The translations under genes were made by a program, and so were the position numbers. DNA of 64,000 nt. Source: Apostichopus japonicus. Taxonomy: Eukaryota > Echinodermata > Holothuroidea > Aspidochirotida > Stichopodidae. The notes beneath the pieces are model-generated. The model did not search any database. It was not told the DNA's origin and saw nothing but the letters and a program-made list of their open reading frames with translations. Numbering within the stretch: position 1 is the stretch's first letter; the number at the start of each line of letters is the position of its first letter. The stretch lies in the NCBI RefSeq assembly GCF_037975245.1, contig NC_092573.1:25697265-25761264 (forward strand), written 5' to 3'. This document shows, in pieces, positions 35,740 to 48,443 of the stretch.

Positions 35740-37868
35740 GTTATATTGAAGAATAATGCATACGGTCTTACCCCCACCCAAGACAGTAGGCTCCCTACGC
35801 CTTTGTGTTTAGATAGTTTCAATTATCAGTCAGTGAAGCTAAACAGCTACCAGTTTCCTTGTCTGAGCTGTACTTGAGGAGTTCCAACTGCCCTGCCACT
35901 CGTTCCTCAAGCTGGCCTCCCTCTCCTCTCCCAGCCCTCTCCCATTGTTCAATATCGACTCTCGAAGTGGGGCCTACGTGTTCGTGCATATTACAGGCAG
36001 TACCAATGCTCCAGGAAAACGCTAAGTGTTTTTTTCACTCTCAAGAAGTGGTTACCGTTACCACTTTAAATTTTGACGCAACTTAGGTGCTTTCATGCTG
36101 TCATGGAAAGTACTATAGTATGGACATTTTTCATGGATTAGCCAAGATTCCCGGAGGAAAGCGTCAGTAATTTAGGGCCTTGTTTTAACGACGCCAATCA
36201 ACCCACATGGCATGTCACCGAGCTGCAGACCGTGAAAGTTGTCCTATATATTCAGATAGATCGATCTCGCTACTATCTGCATCCGTAAAATATCAAACTT
36301 ACGGCAGCTTAAAAGTGCCATATAAATATGTAAGTTGATCAATTCATGCAACATAGTAAACTGCTAACTTCATTCGGCAATTTTCTGGAAAATGTTGAAG
36401 CGACAACTTATTACGATTAATCTCGTTATTCCAACAATTTATTTAACAAATATTAAATTTGTCGAGTTCTTTCCAAGCTTGTAGTTTACCAATTTTATTG
36501 AAAACATGGAAACGTAAAACCATTTCGTAATTTCAAGAACTTTATGAAAAGTGTCAACTAGCTTATTAGGGTTAGATGTTGTTATCTTGATGGCAATTTT
36601 ATCATGCCGTAAAAACTTTTTCATCTAACTTTGATTATCTTTATAAATTAATTATCTTTCGTTGGACTTGAATACGCAAGGGGGGGGGGGGGGGATTCCT
36701 ACAGTTAAATGTGATACGAAAATCCGACTTCGCTGCACATCTGTTTCCGTGTTTTGTAAGCATTCCGTAAGATACCCTTCCCTAAAACGCCTAAGTATCT
36801 ATTGTTCTATACATAGACTGTAGTAAATGCATTCAATTTAAGTCTTATGAAACCGCTGATAATGTAGACATTGATCACGTGACAAACACCTGTCACAGTT
36901 TTGTAAGTGCTGAAACGCAAGGAAATTCCTATGCGGAAGTAGCTGACTTTTAATTTCCGTCAATGAAATTGCTTGAATAGTTTCGCTTAGATAAGAAAGC
37001 ATAGCAGGGTAGCCTATACTAAGTGTATATGAATGGTGCTCTAAAGTTGAATCTCTCTCAAGGTATAGGTTTTATTCCTTTTTGAGAAGAAGCACAACTA
37101 CCTGCTCGAAAAGATGCTAGATTTAGGACCTATCAATGATCACTTCGAATGAAAAGTAGAAACGTTGATGAGACTATAGGTCTTATCAGATATGGAGGAA
37201 GGCTATTAATCAGATATTTGGATTTGCGTATATAATATACTGCTCCTCGACCGTTTATCGACTACAATACGTCTGCCGAACCGTTCTACGCAAATGAAAA
37301 CACAATTACACTCAAAGTATGATTTTTTATATGTTTTTTCTATCTTCTTCCTCAATGATATAATCATATTTAGGATGATCTCATCTATGATTCTCTTCTT
37401 TTCTTTAGCATTCTTTCCCTTTTGCCTCTTCTCCCCCACCAAACCTCTTCTTTCCTCCACCCCTCATGCATAATTGTCAGTAAGCCTTCTACTAGGTTGT
37501 TTGCGTTATTGCCGACATTCATTTTTATTTTCATATTCCTCATTATCCAGGCTCAGAAATTCGACTTTTATGTTCATTTTTTGTTAAAACGTCGAATTTC
37601 TACCAAGATTAAATAAAATCCGGCTTGGGCACAGACCCGGCGATCATGAATTTACCCGGCAGTACACATTTAGTATAATATCCCTCTCTATGCACTATCA
37701 GATTGGGATTAATCACTGACATTCTATCGATAAACAAAAAAATCAAATGTTGCAAACAAAGAACTTAAATGTGATCAATATAAATTGTACCGAATGTATA
37801 CTAAAGACATATACGGCTAAACATATTACCCTGTACAAAATGAACCTTTTGGTGGCCCAGTACTTATT
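35740..37868. other. Non-coding stretch between BORCS8 and the first Ig gene
   Basis: AT-rich with a 15-G run (36680-36694). No exon recognised. The last few hundred bases should include the 3' UTR of the minus-strand Ig gene. Confidence 0.45.
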
Positions 37869-39728
37869 TTAATCATTTGGTTTGTTTATCGGCTCGCCTC
37901 CAGGTCTTGCCATAAAGTTATGAAACCTGCTTGCTACCGTAGGCTTCCTTATCGAATCGTTATGATAAAATGGTTCGTTCTGCGGTATGTCGTTAGAACT
38001 ATCACCGTCGTCTTCACGACCTTCTCCACCGTCACCGACCTCCGATTCCCAGCTGTCGCTATATTGTGTCTGAATGTCCTCGTAATTTAGAGATCCGTTC
38101 TCCGACAGAGGAACTTCGTAAGATTGTGTTTGATTGACGACAGGGTGCGAACTAAGCCCTTCGTACTTTGACGAGGAGATACTTTGCGGTCGTAAAGGCA
38201 GGTAGCACTCCGGAGACGGGTTGTAAGTTGACGACGTGTTGACTACAGTATCATCTGTCGTATTGCCTTCATTCGATGACGACGAACCGGAAGTGATGTT
38301 ATCGTTACGCAATAGAGATAGATCGTCAAATATGCTATTAATTTGCAGACATCTAGTGTCGAAAGTCCAGGCGCGGGAAATTGGCCTCGTGCGAAGTGAG
38401 TGTCGCTTGAATGAAAATTGTGGTCCAAGCGTCTGTGATTGGTCAGACTTAATGGAACTTTGTGTCACTATTATACTGTCGCCATGTTTTTGTGAACTAG
38501 TCTTCTTTTTAGCATTAATTGAAAGGGGTTTATCTCGTCTTCGACTACAGCAAGTAAAACAGAATAACACTATAGCAGCTCCCAATGATATACCAATGAC
38601 AACCGCCACCGACGCAGCGATAATAACGGAGACGATGGAAGAAGTAACATCTTCCTGCTCTGTTTTAGTTTTGTCTTCCATTTCCGTGTAGTCAAAGTAC
38701 TCACTAAATTCACTTTCAATGTAGACGTGAGAGTCTCCGCTGGTATTTTTGGTATAACTGCGTATTTTGGTACAGTTTGTAACAGATTCCTCAAGCAATG
38801 TCACTCTACAACAAATCAGAGAAACTCGGTCTGACGTCTCCGAGTTGATGACGTCAACAGTATCGGACATTCGTTTAGTGACTGTCTCACCAACTTTCAT
38901 CCCATTCAAAAACCAATCAAATTTGACGACTTCAGATGTTTTACCATTTATCTGGCATTTTAATCTACTGTTACCGCTTTCTTTATCTGTGTCTTTGGTT
39001 ACTTTTAACCAAAATGTGGTTTGTCTGGGTGTGACGGAGCATTCTCTAATGTCGGTCAAAGCATCATTCTCCTCTCGACATGTATACGATGTGTTGTAAT
39101 CTTTAGCTGTAAATACCCTCGGTACTGTCAGAATGTTCTCCCCTACCTCTGAAATAGGTTCGTTTCCCAGATACCACTTCAGTCTCGATGCTGGTATACC
39201 GCCTTTAGAGGTACACTTAAGAGTAAACAAATTCCCCACCGAAAGCGGTGAGGATGTAATCGAGAGTATCCGACATTTCGGATACCCGTCATTTGGAGGC
39301 ACCATCACCTGCAGGTTTACAGCAGATAAAACCGAAATATCGAGGTTTGGAAGTCTCAGAATGTAACACTGGTATATTCCACTGTCGTTAACCGAAACAT
39401 TATTGATTATCAACATGAATCTGCCTACGTGTTTGTGATCGTTTACAATGGTCACCCTCTCTCCGATTTTAGCGGGAATTTGATCCGTGTTATTGCCATT
39501 GAATCTTAACTGCATTGTACCAAGCTTCCTCCATAGGGCCATATGCGCATTCATATTAGCCGTACTCGAATAATCGATATGGCAGGAGAGGGTTACTCGC
39601 TCTCCAACTAATGCTGAAATTGGTTGGACCTCGACCAGATCTGGCGTCGGAGCAGACGACACTGCTTCAACAAGTCCAAATATCAAAAGAACCGAAAGCA
39701 AGGTTGCCATGACAATACTACATATCAT
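37869..39728 (-). CDS. Three-Ig-domain type I membrane receptor with two ITIM-like motifs
   Basis: Single-exon frame of 619 residues. Residues 1-26 look like a signal peptide (Met7 is an alternative start). Ig1, about 30-142, is V-like: C49, W66, DSGIYQC ending at C121. Ig2, about 145-235: C172, W185, C217, plus an outer pair C152/C230. Ig3, about 238-330: C258, W272, C306 or C307. A hydrophobic span at about 363-394 is followed by basic SRRRDK and a Ser-rich tail of about 220 residues. The tail has SKYEGL (Y522) and LNYEDI (Y549), which fit the ITIM pattern (S/I/V/L)xYxx(I/V/L), and also CYLPL and SYEVPL. Many N-glycosylation sequons lie outside. The likely role is surface recognition or adhesion with phosphotyrosine signalling, inferred from layout only. 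A good acceptor (TTATTTCAG, AG at 39735-39734) directly before the ATG implies a spliced 5' UTR. Its paralogue lies upstream at 48872-50464. Confidence 0.9.
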   Translation of the reverse strand: MICSIVMATLLSVLLIFGLVEAVSSAPTPDLVEVQPISALVGERVTLSCHIDYSSTANMNAHMALWRKLGTMQLRFNGNNTDQIPAKIGERVTIVNDHKHVGRFMLIINNVSVNDSGIYQCYILRLPNLDISVLSAVNLQVMVPPNDGYPKCRILSITSSPLSVGNLFTLKCTSKGGIPASRLKWYLGNEPISEVGENILTVPRVFTAKDYNTSYTCREENDALTDIRECSVTPRQTTFWLKVTKDTDKESGNSRLKCQINGKTSEVVKFDWFLNGMKVGETVTKRMSDTVDVINSETSDRVSLICCRVTLLEESVTNCTKIRSYTKNTSGDSHVYIESEFSEYFDYTEMEDKTKTEQEDVTSSIVSVIIAASVAVVIGISLGAAIVLFCFTCCSRRRDKPLSINAKKKTSSQKHGDSIIVTQSSIKSDQSQTLGPQFSFKRHSLRTRPISRAWTFDTRCLQINSIFDDLSLLRNDNITSGSSSSNEGNTTDDTVVNTSSTYNPSPECYLPLRPQSISSSKYEGLSSHPVVNQTQSYEVPLSENGSLNYEDIQTQYSDSWESEVGDGGEGREDDGDSSNDIPQNEPFYHNDSIRKPTVASRFHNFMARPGGEPINKPND

Positions 39729-39733
39729 GTAAC

Positions 39734-39750
39734 CTGAAATAATGGAAAAT
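39734..39750 (-). promoter_or_regulatory. Splice acceptor before the Ig gene start codon
   Basis: On the minus strand TTTTCCATTATTTCAG precedes GTTACATG, where the ATG is the start codon at 39728. A 5' UTR intron of unknown length is inferred. Confidence 0.55.
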
Positions 39751-40905
39751 AATCAGTGACTAGCTACCAACATGTCCACTTGGCTGGAATCCGTTGTAGA
39801 TAATAGTTTAAGAAAATGTTGCAGACGATTGGACACTTTTCATCCCTGATCAACCGTCTATAAGCAAAACTAAGGACATAATTGTGATCTTTGTGCTGGG
39901 ATAATGTTCCCCGTTAGTAAATATCCACTACAAACACATCCACAGGGATCCACCGATGACGTCAGCAGAAAGTTAACACGTTATCACGGTTGTTTACTTG
40001 TACATATCTATGTCTGTACCACACAAGTCAATGTCACAAAATGGCGTCTTTTATTAGGTTTGCCAAATTCTTAAAAGAACACAGAAGATAGCGTCGAAAG
40101 TGAAACGAATTCACACTCGTTGTATCAAAGTTCTCCTTCTAGAGATAAAATTTGCCTGTACATAGATCCGTAATCCAAGGTAGCACTCCAAAATAATATA
40201 ATTTCTAATAATTAAGCACGTTACAAGTCTTCTCGATGAAATGTCGCTAAGTAATCAGTACTGACCTCCATACACGGCATGTAGTGTCTTAAGCTTTATT
40301 CTAATCAGCTATAGATATACGCTTAATTGTTTCATGAAGTACAAGAACAATTTAAAAATAGCTTAATTAAATACTTTGATGACACATCCGTTTGACGCCG
40401 TCCTACGTGCGGTATCCAAATAACCTCCCACAGTTACTAAGCATTGATGTCGAAAGTTATTACAATAGTCTCTGTCGTCTGCTTCTGGGTGTATTCATTT
40501 GTTCCTCAAGAACACAGGCAGTTGTAACGTTAGGCTATTCAGCCTATACACGATATGAGAAACAGGGAAATCAAGGTTCTCTAGGAGTTGACCTAATAAT
40601 CAAGTTTGACATAACAGCTTTGTGTCATCAGTTGAATGATTTCCTTGAAATAACCTAGGACTAAAAATGCTGAAATGTTAAGATTGAAGTTGAAGCGATG
40701 AGTGTAGGAAGCGTCATTAATCTACATCCTGAGCTAACCTTTTATGAGGCTATGACGGGGTTGGATGCTATCCATTTATAGCTTATTCTTGTAATCAATA
40801 AAAACACGTGTTTCCTATCATGGGAATACATTTTCTTAGATATGTGTATGGCGTGTCGCATGTACTGGAGAGAATATTGTAAATGTGTGTCATTATATTC
40901 ATTAT
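39751..40905. other. Non-coding stretch upstream of the first Ig gene
   Basis: Should contain a 5' UTR intron and possibly the promoter of the minus-strand Ig gene. No promoter element is clear enough to name. Confidence 0.4.
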
Positions 40906-40909
40906 AATG

Positions 40910-40960
<51 letters not shown>

Positions 40961-41085
40961 AATGAAAATCGTAATGAGTTGGAAAATCAAGAACAGTGAA
41001 AAACTTTCAGCCTCCACCGGGATTCGAACCACGGGCCTCCCGCTCTGTACGCGGACACCCTAACCACTAGGCTATGGACGCTGAT
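40906..41085 (-). mobile_element. tRNA-derived SINE with an AT microsatellite tail
   Basis: On the minus strand a 72-nt tRNA-like head (41081 to 41010) carries the A box TAGCCTAGTGG and B box GGTTCGAATCC. Its acceptor-stem halves GCGTCCA and TGGAGGC pair at six of seven positions, and there is an anticodon-like loop. The T stem is mismatched and the element runs on through a short AT-rich body into a long (TA)n tail, so this is a SINE rather than a functional tRNA gene. Confidence 0.8.
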
Positions 41086-41287
41086 TGTAGGCCTATGTCC
41101 AGAGGTTCGAAACCGGTAAGGAAGATCGTAATTCCACTGTAGGCGTTTGTCACCTATATCGAACAATACTAGTTCTGTTTTTGGTGACATATTTTGCCTT
41201 ACTCTAGAGATCAAACATGATGCTATCCAACTCGAAAATCATTTGTGATTCCTAAAGCCGGATCTCGAAAGAGACACTTTGAACAGA

Positions 41288-41326
41288 CTATATATATATA
41301 TATATATATACTTTATATATATATTA
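41288..41326. repeat. (TA)n microsatellite
   Basis: Two TA dinucleotide runs separated by CTT. Confidence 0.9.
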
Positions 41327-41329
41327 CTT

Positions 41330-41515
41330 TGAAAAGTTTTGTTAAAATGGAGGGAACTTAGATGCAAGACGGTGCTACATTTGGCAAATATCGAAACATT
41401 ATATTTTCAATGGTATAGGTTGTACTTGTTACCTATTTAGGCATAGGCCTATGTATTTTACACCATTCTATTTTTGTAATATTCTGTATGTGTGGTGGCG
41501 CCCCTGTCTGCCGTG
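41330..41515. repeat. Candidate dispersed repeat, copy 2
   Basis: Partner of 6540-6720, same orientation, with common GGTGCTACATTT and ATATTCTGTATG/ATATTCTGTCTG landmarks. It ends in GGCGCCCCTGTCTGCCGTGATGAC-like sequence, parallel to the GCGCCCC/CTGTCTGCC words near copy 1. Confidence 0.35.
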
Positions 41516-43600
41516 ATGACGTCATAATATCATTGTATATCAATCCCTTGTGGCAGAAATTATCCACATTGAAACCACCCACAATGTTACAGTTATCAGT
41601 TTGATCTATACTCATAGCTGATGTACGTAAAACACGTGGAGTAGACGTATACACTGAATTGTTATTGTGATACACTCACGTGATATGGAGTGTTTTACTT
41701 CAAGCAAAGCTAAAAAACACTCCTGATTTACCAACGTCTTATCCGGTAGCAAATCTCGACCAATTAGAATCATTGTAACATTTTCTGAAAGATAGCTTCT
41801 CCATCTCTCCAAGTCGGTTTCACGGGAATCGATAGTAACTCTGAAGTGGGTGACCGTAAGCATATATTATTGTGAACATTGAATAGGGAAGTCCAGTTAT
41901 ATGGATAAGATGAGTCTTTCTCGTTAACCCCATACCCCACCCCCACCCACCCCCAATTCTGGTCGTAAACAGTCTTTGAATGTGAGAAAAGTAAAATAAT
42001 TGGAACGATAAACTCTTTAACAAATCATTTTCCGTTTCAAGCTAAGAAAAAAAAGGAAGTCCCAATCCAACCCGTGCAGCACACCTACGAACAACCACCG
42101 CTCCCCTACCCGTGGCCTTACCTTTGATCGAATCTCCGTGCCAATGAAATTATAACGGGAATTAAAGGTGCCAGTATATATGGAGTTATTAAATGTTATG
42201 TACATCCCCTCCTACACACATACAGAAACAGGCACTCATACACGCACATACACCTCACTTCGCACACGCCTCCATATTTTGCATAATTTTAATCAGCCGC
42301 CATGCATGCACTTAATACACTTTAAGAAAATTGTGTGAATTAATACACTGAATATTTTATATGCCGGGACAGATGTCTGCATTTTACTTGGCCAACCGCT
42401 GAGAAGGTCACGTGCCCTCTCTCTAGGACTACGCGCAAAGCCATATGTCTGCTTTCTACAAAGTGCACGGGTTAAAAGGATCGCAACCCTCGTTGTGACA
42501 CCTGCGTTATGTAGTTGTATTGTTATTTGATTTCTGATCTCATGCAGATAATCTTATTTATTATACGGTGGCTTTCACATTTAATCTGTGACTCCTCCAT
42601 TCACTGTGGACTCCTTGAAGATATATATATGCACTGCAGTATGTACGGCATTAGTAAATTAAAGCGTGTCATATACGTACACAATTGAATGACCGACTCC
42701 ACATGTATAGAGCCTACGTTCACACTTCTACATATGCATTGGAAAGATCTAACCTCGTTATCAAGTTAACTTAATAATATGAGTTCCGTTAATTTAATTT
42801 TTATCTCTTAATTTTCTTTAGGGCAGGCTTCCATGGGGTTCATGTTTCACGGATCGTAAATTCTCCAGTTTTAAGTTCCTTTGTTTAAAGAGTTTTGTGT
42901 TGCTCAGTAGGCCCAGGCTATATATACATTTTCACAGTTGCAGACGACCGACGTTGCATTCCCCCCCCCCCTTTTTTTGTCCTCGTACGCATAGTATTTT
43001 ATGTTGACTCGGTGTGAGTTCGACGTTTCAAATTTGGTTAACAAGCAATTAACGAGTTTCAATTAGTTTGCAGGGAACATATGAATTTGCACGAGCTAGT
43101 TAGAGATTGATTTCCTTACAGTAAATGCTCGGAATAGCGGCACAGGAAATGCTCAATATAGGCGCATTCAGCTGTTGTGTCGTCAAACGTGTTTAGTCAA
43201 TTCATTTTGAGTAAGAATAAACTGAATATCCTCAACCAGATCACGTGATGTAAGCGTGCGTTGCAAAAGAGGGAAATGAGTGAGAAACGACTAGGAGCAA
43301 ACAGGCAAAAGCCATATACACATTTCATGCAGACTGTATAGTCCTGTTAATACTCCACACTATGCTCATGCCCACTCCTCCACACCCTCCCCCACCCCTC
43401 CCATCCACACCCCTCCCCTCCCCTCTCCCATCCCATCACCACCTCCGCTTTCTGTTTACTACAACATATGCACTGATTGTTTTCGAAATAGAGTTCGGGT
43501 TGTGAAGGATATATACTATTAAAGAGACGTTTTGTCTTTCCATCAATGTATTGCGACCAATAAGTAGTATCATGAGAAAGCAATAATTGTTTAACAATAA
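41516..43600. other. Non-coding stretch, no gene recognised
   Basis: Contains C-rich patches near 41930 and 43370-43440 and an 11-C run at 42961-42971. No exon or RNA gene recognised. Confidence 0.4.
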
Positions 43601-43604
43601 GGGC

Positions 43605-43762
43605 TTAATCAACGGTCTAGCGTGCGTTACTCACAGGATTACTGCACGATCGGGGGATAATGCAAGCGATGCACGAGGGCGGAGCCCGAGTGCATCCAGC
43701 GATAGCATTAACACCCGGAGTGCATTAATCATGTGAGTAACGCACGCTAGACCGTTGATTAA
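43605..43762. mobile_element. Foldback element with perfect 31-bp inverted arms
   Basis: Bases 43605-43635 and 43732-43762 are exact inverse complements over 31 bases (outer end TTAATCAACGGTCTAGCG). The 96-base interior contains a second near-palindrome, GATGCACGAGGGC...AGCCCGAGTGCATC (about 43656-43697). TTAA at each outer edge is compatible with a TTAA-targeting transposase, but it is part of the repeat itself. No coding capacity. Confidence 0.85.
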
Positions 43763-43819
43763 CCCCGTTCATTCATACACTACCATTTGTGTGGGGGAAA
43801 AATCATAAAACAAAACATT

Positions 43820-43910
43820 TTTGGTTACATATAACCAAAGATTTATTAAAGTGATGCCCCGTAATTTTACCGTGCGTTACTCACAGGATTAACCACGGTC
43901 AGCTGACCTG
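43820..43910. repeat. Satellite piece of the foldback element plus two small palindromes
   Basis: CGTGCGTTACTCACAGGATT plus A at 43871-43891 is an exact 21-base direct copy of 43621-43641. Next to it are a hairpin TTGGTTA-CATA-TAACCAA (43821-43838) and a perfect 12-bp palindrome GGTCAGCTGACC (43897-43908). Confidence 0.8.
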
Positions 43911-46900
43911 AATGGACCAATAGGATTTAGGAATCTTTACTAAGTATGAATGAATATAAACTTATCACCGTTTTTCAGTTCTGTTTACGCCTGTGCGTCA
44001 GTTCGTTTTATCAAAAAGAGAAACACACGTAGTAATCATTCTGGTTTTGTTCAGATATATATATATTTTTACAAAGTTCAAACCATCTTTCAATATCGTT
44101 ATATGTACATGTGTTAAGAAAGTTGTCATATTAAAACACGTGCATTAATTTATGCAAGAATACATGTGATTACCCTTAAATTAATTAAGCTGTATCTATT
44201 GTTGAAAATAGTAAGTGGGAGTATACATTATACATTTGCTAATCTTTTGCATGAAAAAATATGTTTGGTGTAAAAACATTTATTGAGAACTTTCTTATTC
44301 AAAGCTTTTGCCATGCTTGCTTATAGCAAGAGGAACTTGGATTAATATGAAACAACCCCCCCCCCCACCCCAACTTCCCCACCCTACATTCCTCATACCC
44401 ACACTAAAGTATATGCAATTTGAGAACCTGGTGTAATGCTCTTTGGTCCATGAAATCGATTAAACAAATAACGGGCAAAACAACAATCCACATTTAACAT
44501 TTTTCTTTACCCATCCCTTTGTAAATACGTTTTACACAACTAATTATACCAGAAATTGAAGTACTTTGAAAGGAAACATTTTGAGGCAAATATTCTCCCA
44601 GTCAAAGGATTTTGGTGTGAATTTTGAAATTCTCTTTCTCTTGGTTAACATTTGGAAGCTTCAACAATGAATACGATCAAACTTACAATAAATTCGCGGT
44701 TAATTTAGCAAAGTTTTACAAAAGCAAAGAAAAAAGATTCGATCGTAAGGTATGCTGCACATTACTCTTTAAGACTTAATACACCCTAGTTTGGATGTGT
44801 GCAAACTATATGGTGCATTGGCGGATTTAGGGATTACTACGGTGGTCATGAAGGAACATGCGAGTTGTAGACTTGCTGTGTTGGTATAAAATGTCAAAAT
44901 ACGATATTGTCCAGTTTACGTGCAACGCAGCAACTCGACAATTTTCGTAAAGATGCGACGTCATATATTAGCGTATCTTGTCCACTCAACAAATATCATA
45001 TTTTCTTGACGTGTCGGCACGTTGGTATTTCTCGTCGAGATGTATATAACGTTAACGTTAACGTCAACTCGACAAAGCAAAATGTACAAATGTGTCGACA
45101 TAACGCGTTATACTAACACGATATAGTCTATAACTCGCATGTCTCTTCAGCAATACCGTATATTACGCATACACTAATACACACCGATTAATTTTGAATA
45201 TACCTGCAAGATGGAAAGGAAATATTTTATAATATCATCTTAGACACAGGAATGCAAAAACATGAACTCATATCTACACAGAACAACGCTATGTGAGTTG
45301 AGCGAACAATTTTTAGAAAATCGTATGAGAATCTATATACCACGTATATGGTACGGTATAGTAAACGAAATAATACTTCTATGGATCACACTTAACACTG
45401 CCAGATCTTTACTACATGTACGTTTACTATGTGTTAAGGAATTAAAGATTCCGAAGCTATTGTTGACCGACACATTGATATTGCAGTGTTAAACTGTTAA
45501 TCATATATAATGATTTAACTAGACAGACAGTTTAAATTTGAAGTTTTACTAACTCAATTCTTGTTTAAAATAAAAACATGGCAACTAGTACGTTAATAAA
45601 TTAATTTCTTATGTGAGTTTAATATCGAAGATATTATCGACAAGTTTTGTCCATATTCAAGACACAAATCTGTCGTAATATATCAAAATAACTCAATACC
45701 AAGCAAACTCGATGAAATATATATATATGACAAAAACGGGAATCGTATATCATACTTTCCAGCAGTAACATTTCACTCAGATGTAAAAACTGCACTTTTT
45801 TCGTTTTATAAAGACATCTGATATACAGATATGCCTAGCTTGTCGGGATTACTGTTCCAGTGTACAGACAATTGCATGCTAAACGGATACCGTCACCTTT
45901 TGTCGCTGTCACGAAGGGAATCCCTTCTTAGAATTATCCAGCTGTACATTGCACAAAAATAATAATAAAAATGACATAAAACTGTTTTATTTTTGAAACA
46001 CATGTTTCATCATATGTCTCTTGCAGGCTATATCTATGCATTTTTTCTTTGTAAACCTTGTGTGATATTGTACGCGGTATATATAGTATAGAGATATAGG
46101 CTTCTATATTTGCTAAAATCATCTGCTGTATATTGTATCGTTTGATGGAACCGGGGAATGTACGCCTACAATACAGTAAATCAATTATACTGAACGTTGA
46201 TATTTGTAGGAACAAAGGAAACAAGGCCCAAGGTCGCCTGTATAATTTATTTCGAAATAAAGACAAAAAGATAATGAATTATGTTACAAATACCATTACT
46301 ATGGTAAATTTGATAATTTGCTAATATTCTTTGTTTTTTGTTTCTTTGTTTGTCTCTTTCTTTATTCTAGTTGATCTGTCCCTTCTCGGTCTAACAATTG
46401 ACAACGGGCAAATGTTTAAAGGTACTTTAAAAGGTAAACCCAAAACAAATTTACCGATACTTATCTTCAGTGTGTACCACCACTATAAAACTTGCTATAT
46501 AGCCCACCACCTACATGAATATGGATCTGTGACTTTCATGGCAACCTTAATTTTAAAGAAAGTCTCTCCTGTCAAGAGCATACAACCCCTCTCCCCCCCA
46601 TCCCCCGCCCTCATTTATTTATCGTTGGTATGTGCGTACATTCTCGTGTATGTGTTGTTTGTTCGTTCGTTGATTATAAGTATAAAGTGGTTTAAGCTAT
46701 CTGCATGGCATGACATGGATATTCAATTTGTTATATACAGTAGAAATATCCTGTGGGGAACCCAGAGTCGCCTTTATTCAATAATTGGCTATTATTACTT
46801 ATTGTCGGGTTCTATGAACGCATCCGTCTGTAGAGGGGTTTATGTAAATTAACAGGCCATGACCATCAGACTGTTGCGATGCCTGGATTGTTTATGTTAT

Positions 46901-46975
46901 GGTTTCTGTCCTACACGAAGATATTCATTGAAAACTCCATTCAAACCATGTCAAGAGAAATATGAAACAATATTC
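43911..46975. other. Non-coding stretch, no gene recognised
   Basis: AT-rich with an 11-C run (44356-44366) and an AACGTTAACGTTAACGTC palindromic run at 45048-45065. A 173-codon frame at 46331-46852 is the longest here, but it has no domain and a composition like its surroundings. Confidence 0.4.
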
Positions 46976-46981
46976 TTGTAA

Positions 46982-47167
46982 CAATCGAAGTATTAACCAC
47001 GTAGGAAGAATCTGTCACTCCTATATACTAGCAATATTAACTGGTGGTATACACTGAGCTAAGCTAAGCTCAATCCAAGTATTTACCACGTATAGGAAGA
47101 ATATGTCACTCCTATCCTATAGCAATAATAACTGGTTTATTTCCACTGAGCTAAGCTAAGCTCAGCT
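46982..47167. repeat. 89-bp tandem duplication
   Basis: CAATCGAAGTATTAACCACG at 46982 recurs as CAATCCAAGTATTTACCACG at 47071. Both copies continue through TGTCACTCCTAT and AGCAAT-ATAACTGG and end in CACTGAGCTAAGCTAAGCTC. Confidence 0.9.
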
Positions 47168-48430
47168 CGCAGTATTTTATTAACTCCCGGAAGTAGTTAG
47201 CCGGAATACCGATATTATTGAACGTTCCAGTTTCCAATTTTCGAGTTTTCGGTTAAGAGCATTCTCTACTCTCAAGAAAACGTTACCCCCTCCTCCCACC
47301 TTTACTCCCCGCCGATCCTAACACACACAAGCATAACCACACATATGGAATTAACAGGTAGTTGTTATGCATAACAACTCCCTAATATTAACACATATAT
47401 AATGTAGTACAGTCTGTACGAGTAACAATGATTGCGTTACTTAATTGATTCCTTCCTCTGCCGAGACAGAATTTCCGATCCTAACTCTAATCCTTTGTTT
47501 TTCGTCCATAAAATGTCATTACTGCCGAAAATGACTGCTTCCCCCCCCCTCCCCCACCCCCACTCAAATAGGATGTCACTTTGGTTTTTAACACATTTTG
47601 GCAGGCGAAGGATTTATGTATAGTTACTGAACGTTATGTCAGTAGGATGCGACCTGTCACAAAGAATAATTCATAATCACGTGACGACAATGACAGAAAC
47701 ATAAGACTTGGCTTGAGATATGGATGTCTCGGAAACTTTATTTCCCTTTCAAGTCATTTTACCAAAGAATTTATGTGTCAGTATTCATTAATTTATTTAT
47801 TATTTATGATAATATGAAACATTTGGAAGCAACTGGTTGTTTGAATTACTTAACAATGTACTATGTTTACACATCCCACTTTAACCAAACGTTTTGTCAC
47901 TCCAACAATTGGTTCATGGTTTCCATATGAACCAGATGAGGTCAGTATTCATTGAATCGGAAAGAGACTTTTTATATGACAACGAGAAAGCATTCTGGTA
48001 TATGATGCTTTATTTCTCCGCCCTTTTTGCTTTCATTTCTTTTGTATTATTCCATTGTGTATTCTGTTCTATCATTTTCTTTTATCTTCTGATTTCTTTT
48101 CCTTTGTTCTTTTTCTTTTCTTTCTTTTGTTCTTTTCTATTGTTCTTTCGTTTCTTTTCTTTTACAATAAAGAATTTTCTTCCGGTACATAACATCTAGC
48201 GTGGCATTATACGAACGCAGTAAACTATACGTTAGGATATATTTAATGTTTACTAATGTGTTAATATGAGAGTTTACCGGTGATTTGAGAACAGAGCATA
48301 TAGAGCAGTTACGAGTTATATCCAACGAAGAGCACATTTGCTTAGGGAGGGAAGATTTTCAGCTTTGACAAATGTTGAATGATGGTCATCGACATCACTT
48401 ATAAATTGTACACAACTTTCTGAAATGGAG
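47168..48430. other. Non-coding stretch, no gene recognised
   Basis: Includes a C-rich patch near 47545 and a pyrimidine-rich (TTCTTTTC)n-like run at 48050-48170. No exon recognised. Confidence 0.4.
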
Positions 48431-48437
48431 GCATATA

Positions 48438-48443
48438 TTTATT
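48438..48443 (-). terminator. Candidate polyadenylation signal for the second Ig gene
   Basis: AATAAA on the minus strand about 430 bases past the stop codon at 48872. Unverified, since such words are common in AT-rich DNA. Confidence 0.3.

Noticed and set aside
38236-39366. Plus-strand frames of up to 151 codons
   Set aside because: Antisense shadows of the Ig receptor gene at 37869-39728.
41010-41081. Functional tRNA gene on the minus strand
   Set aside because: T-stem mismatches and a SINE-type body and tail point to a retroposon head.
46331-46852. Open frame of 173 codons, plus strand
   Set aside because: Longest unassigned frame, but with no recognisable domain, a composition like its AT-rich surroundings and a poly-C patch inside it; no splice support.
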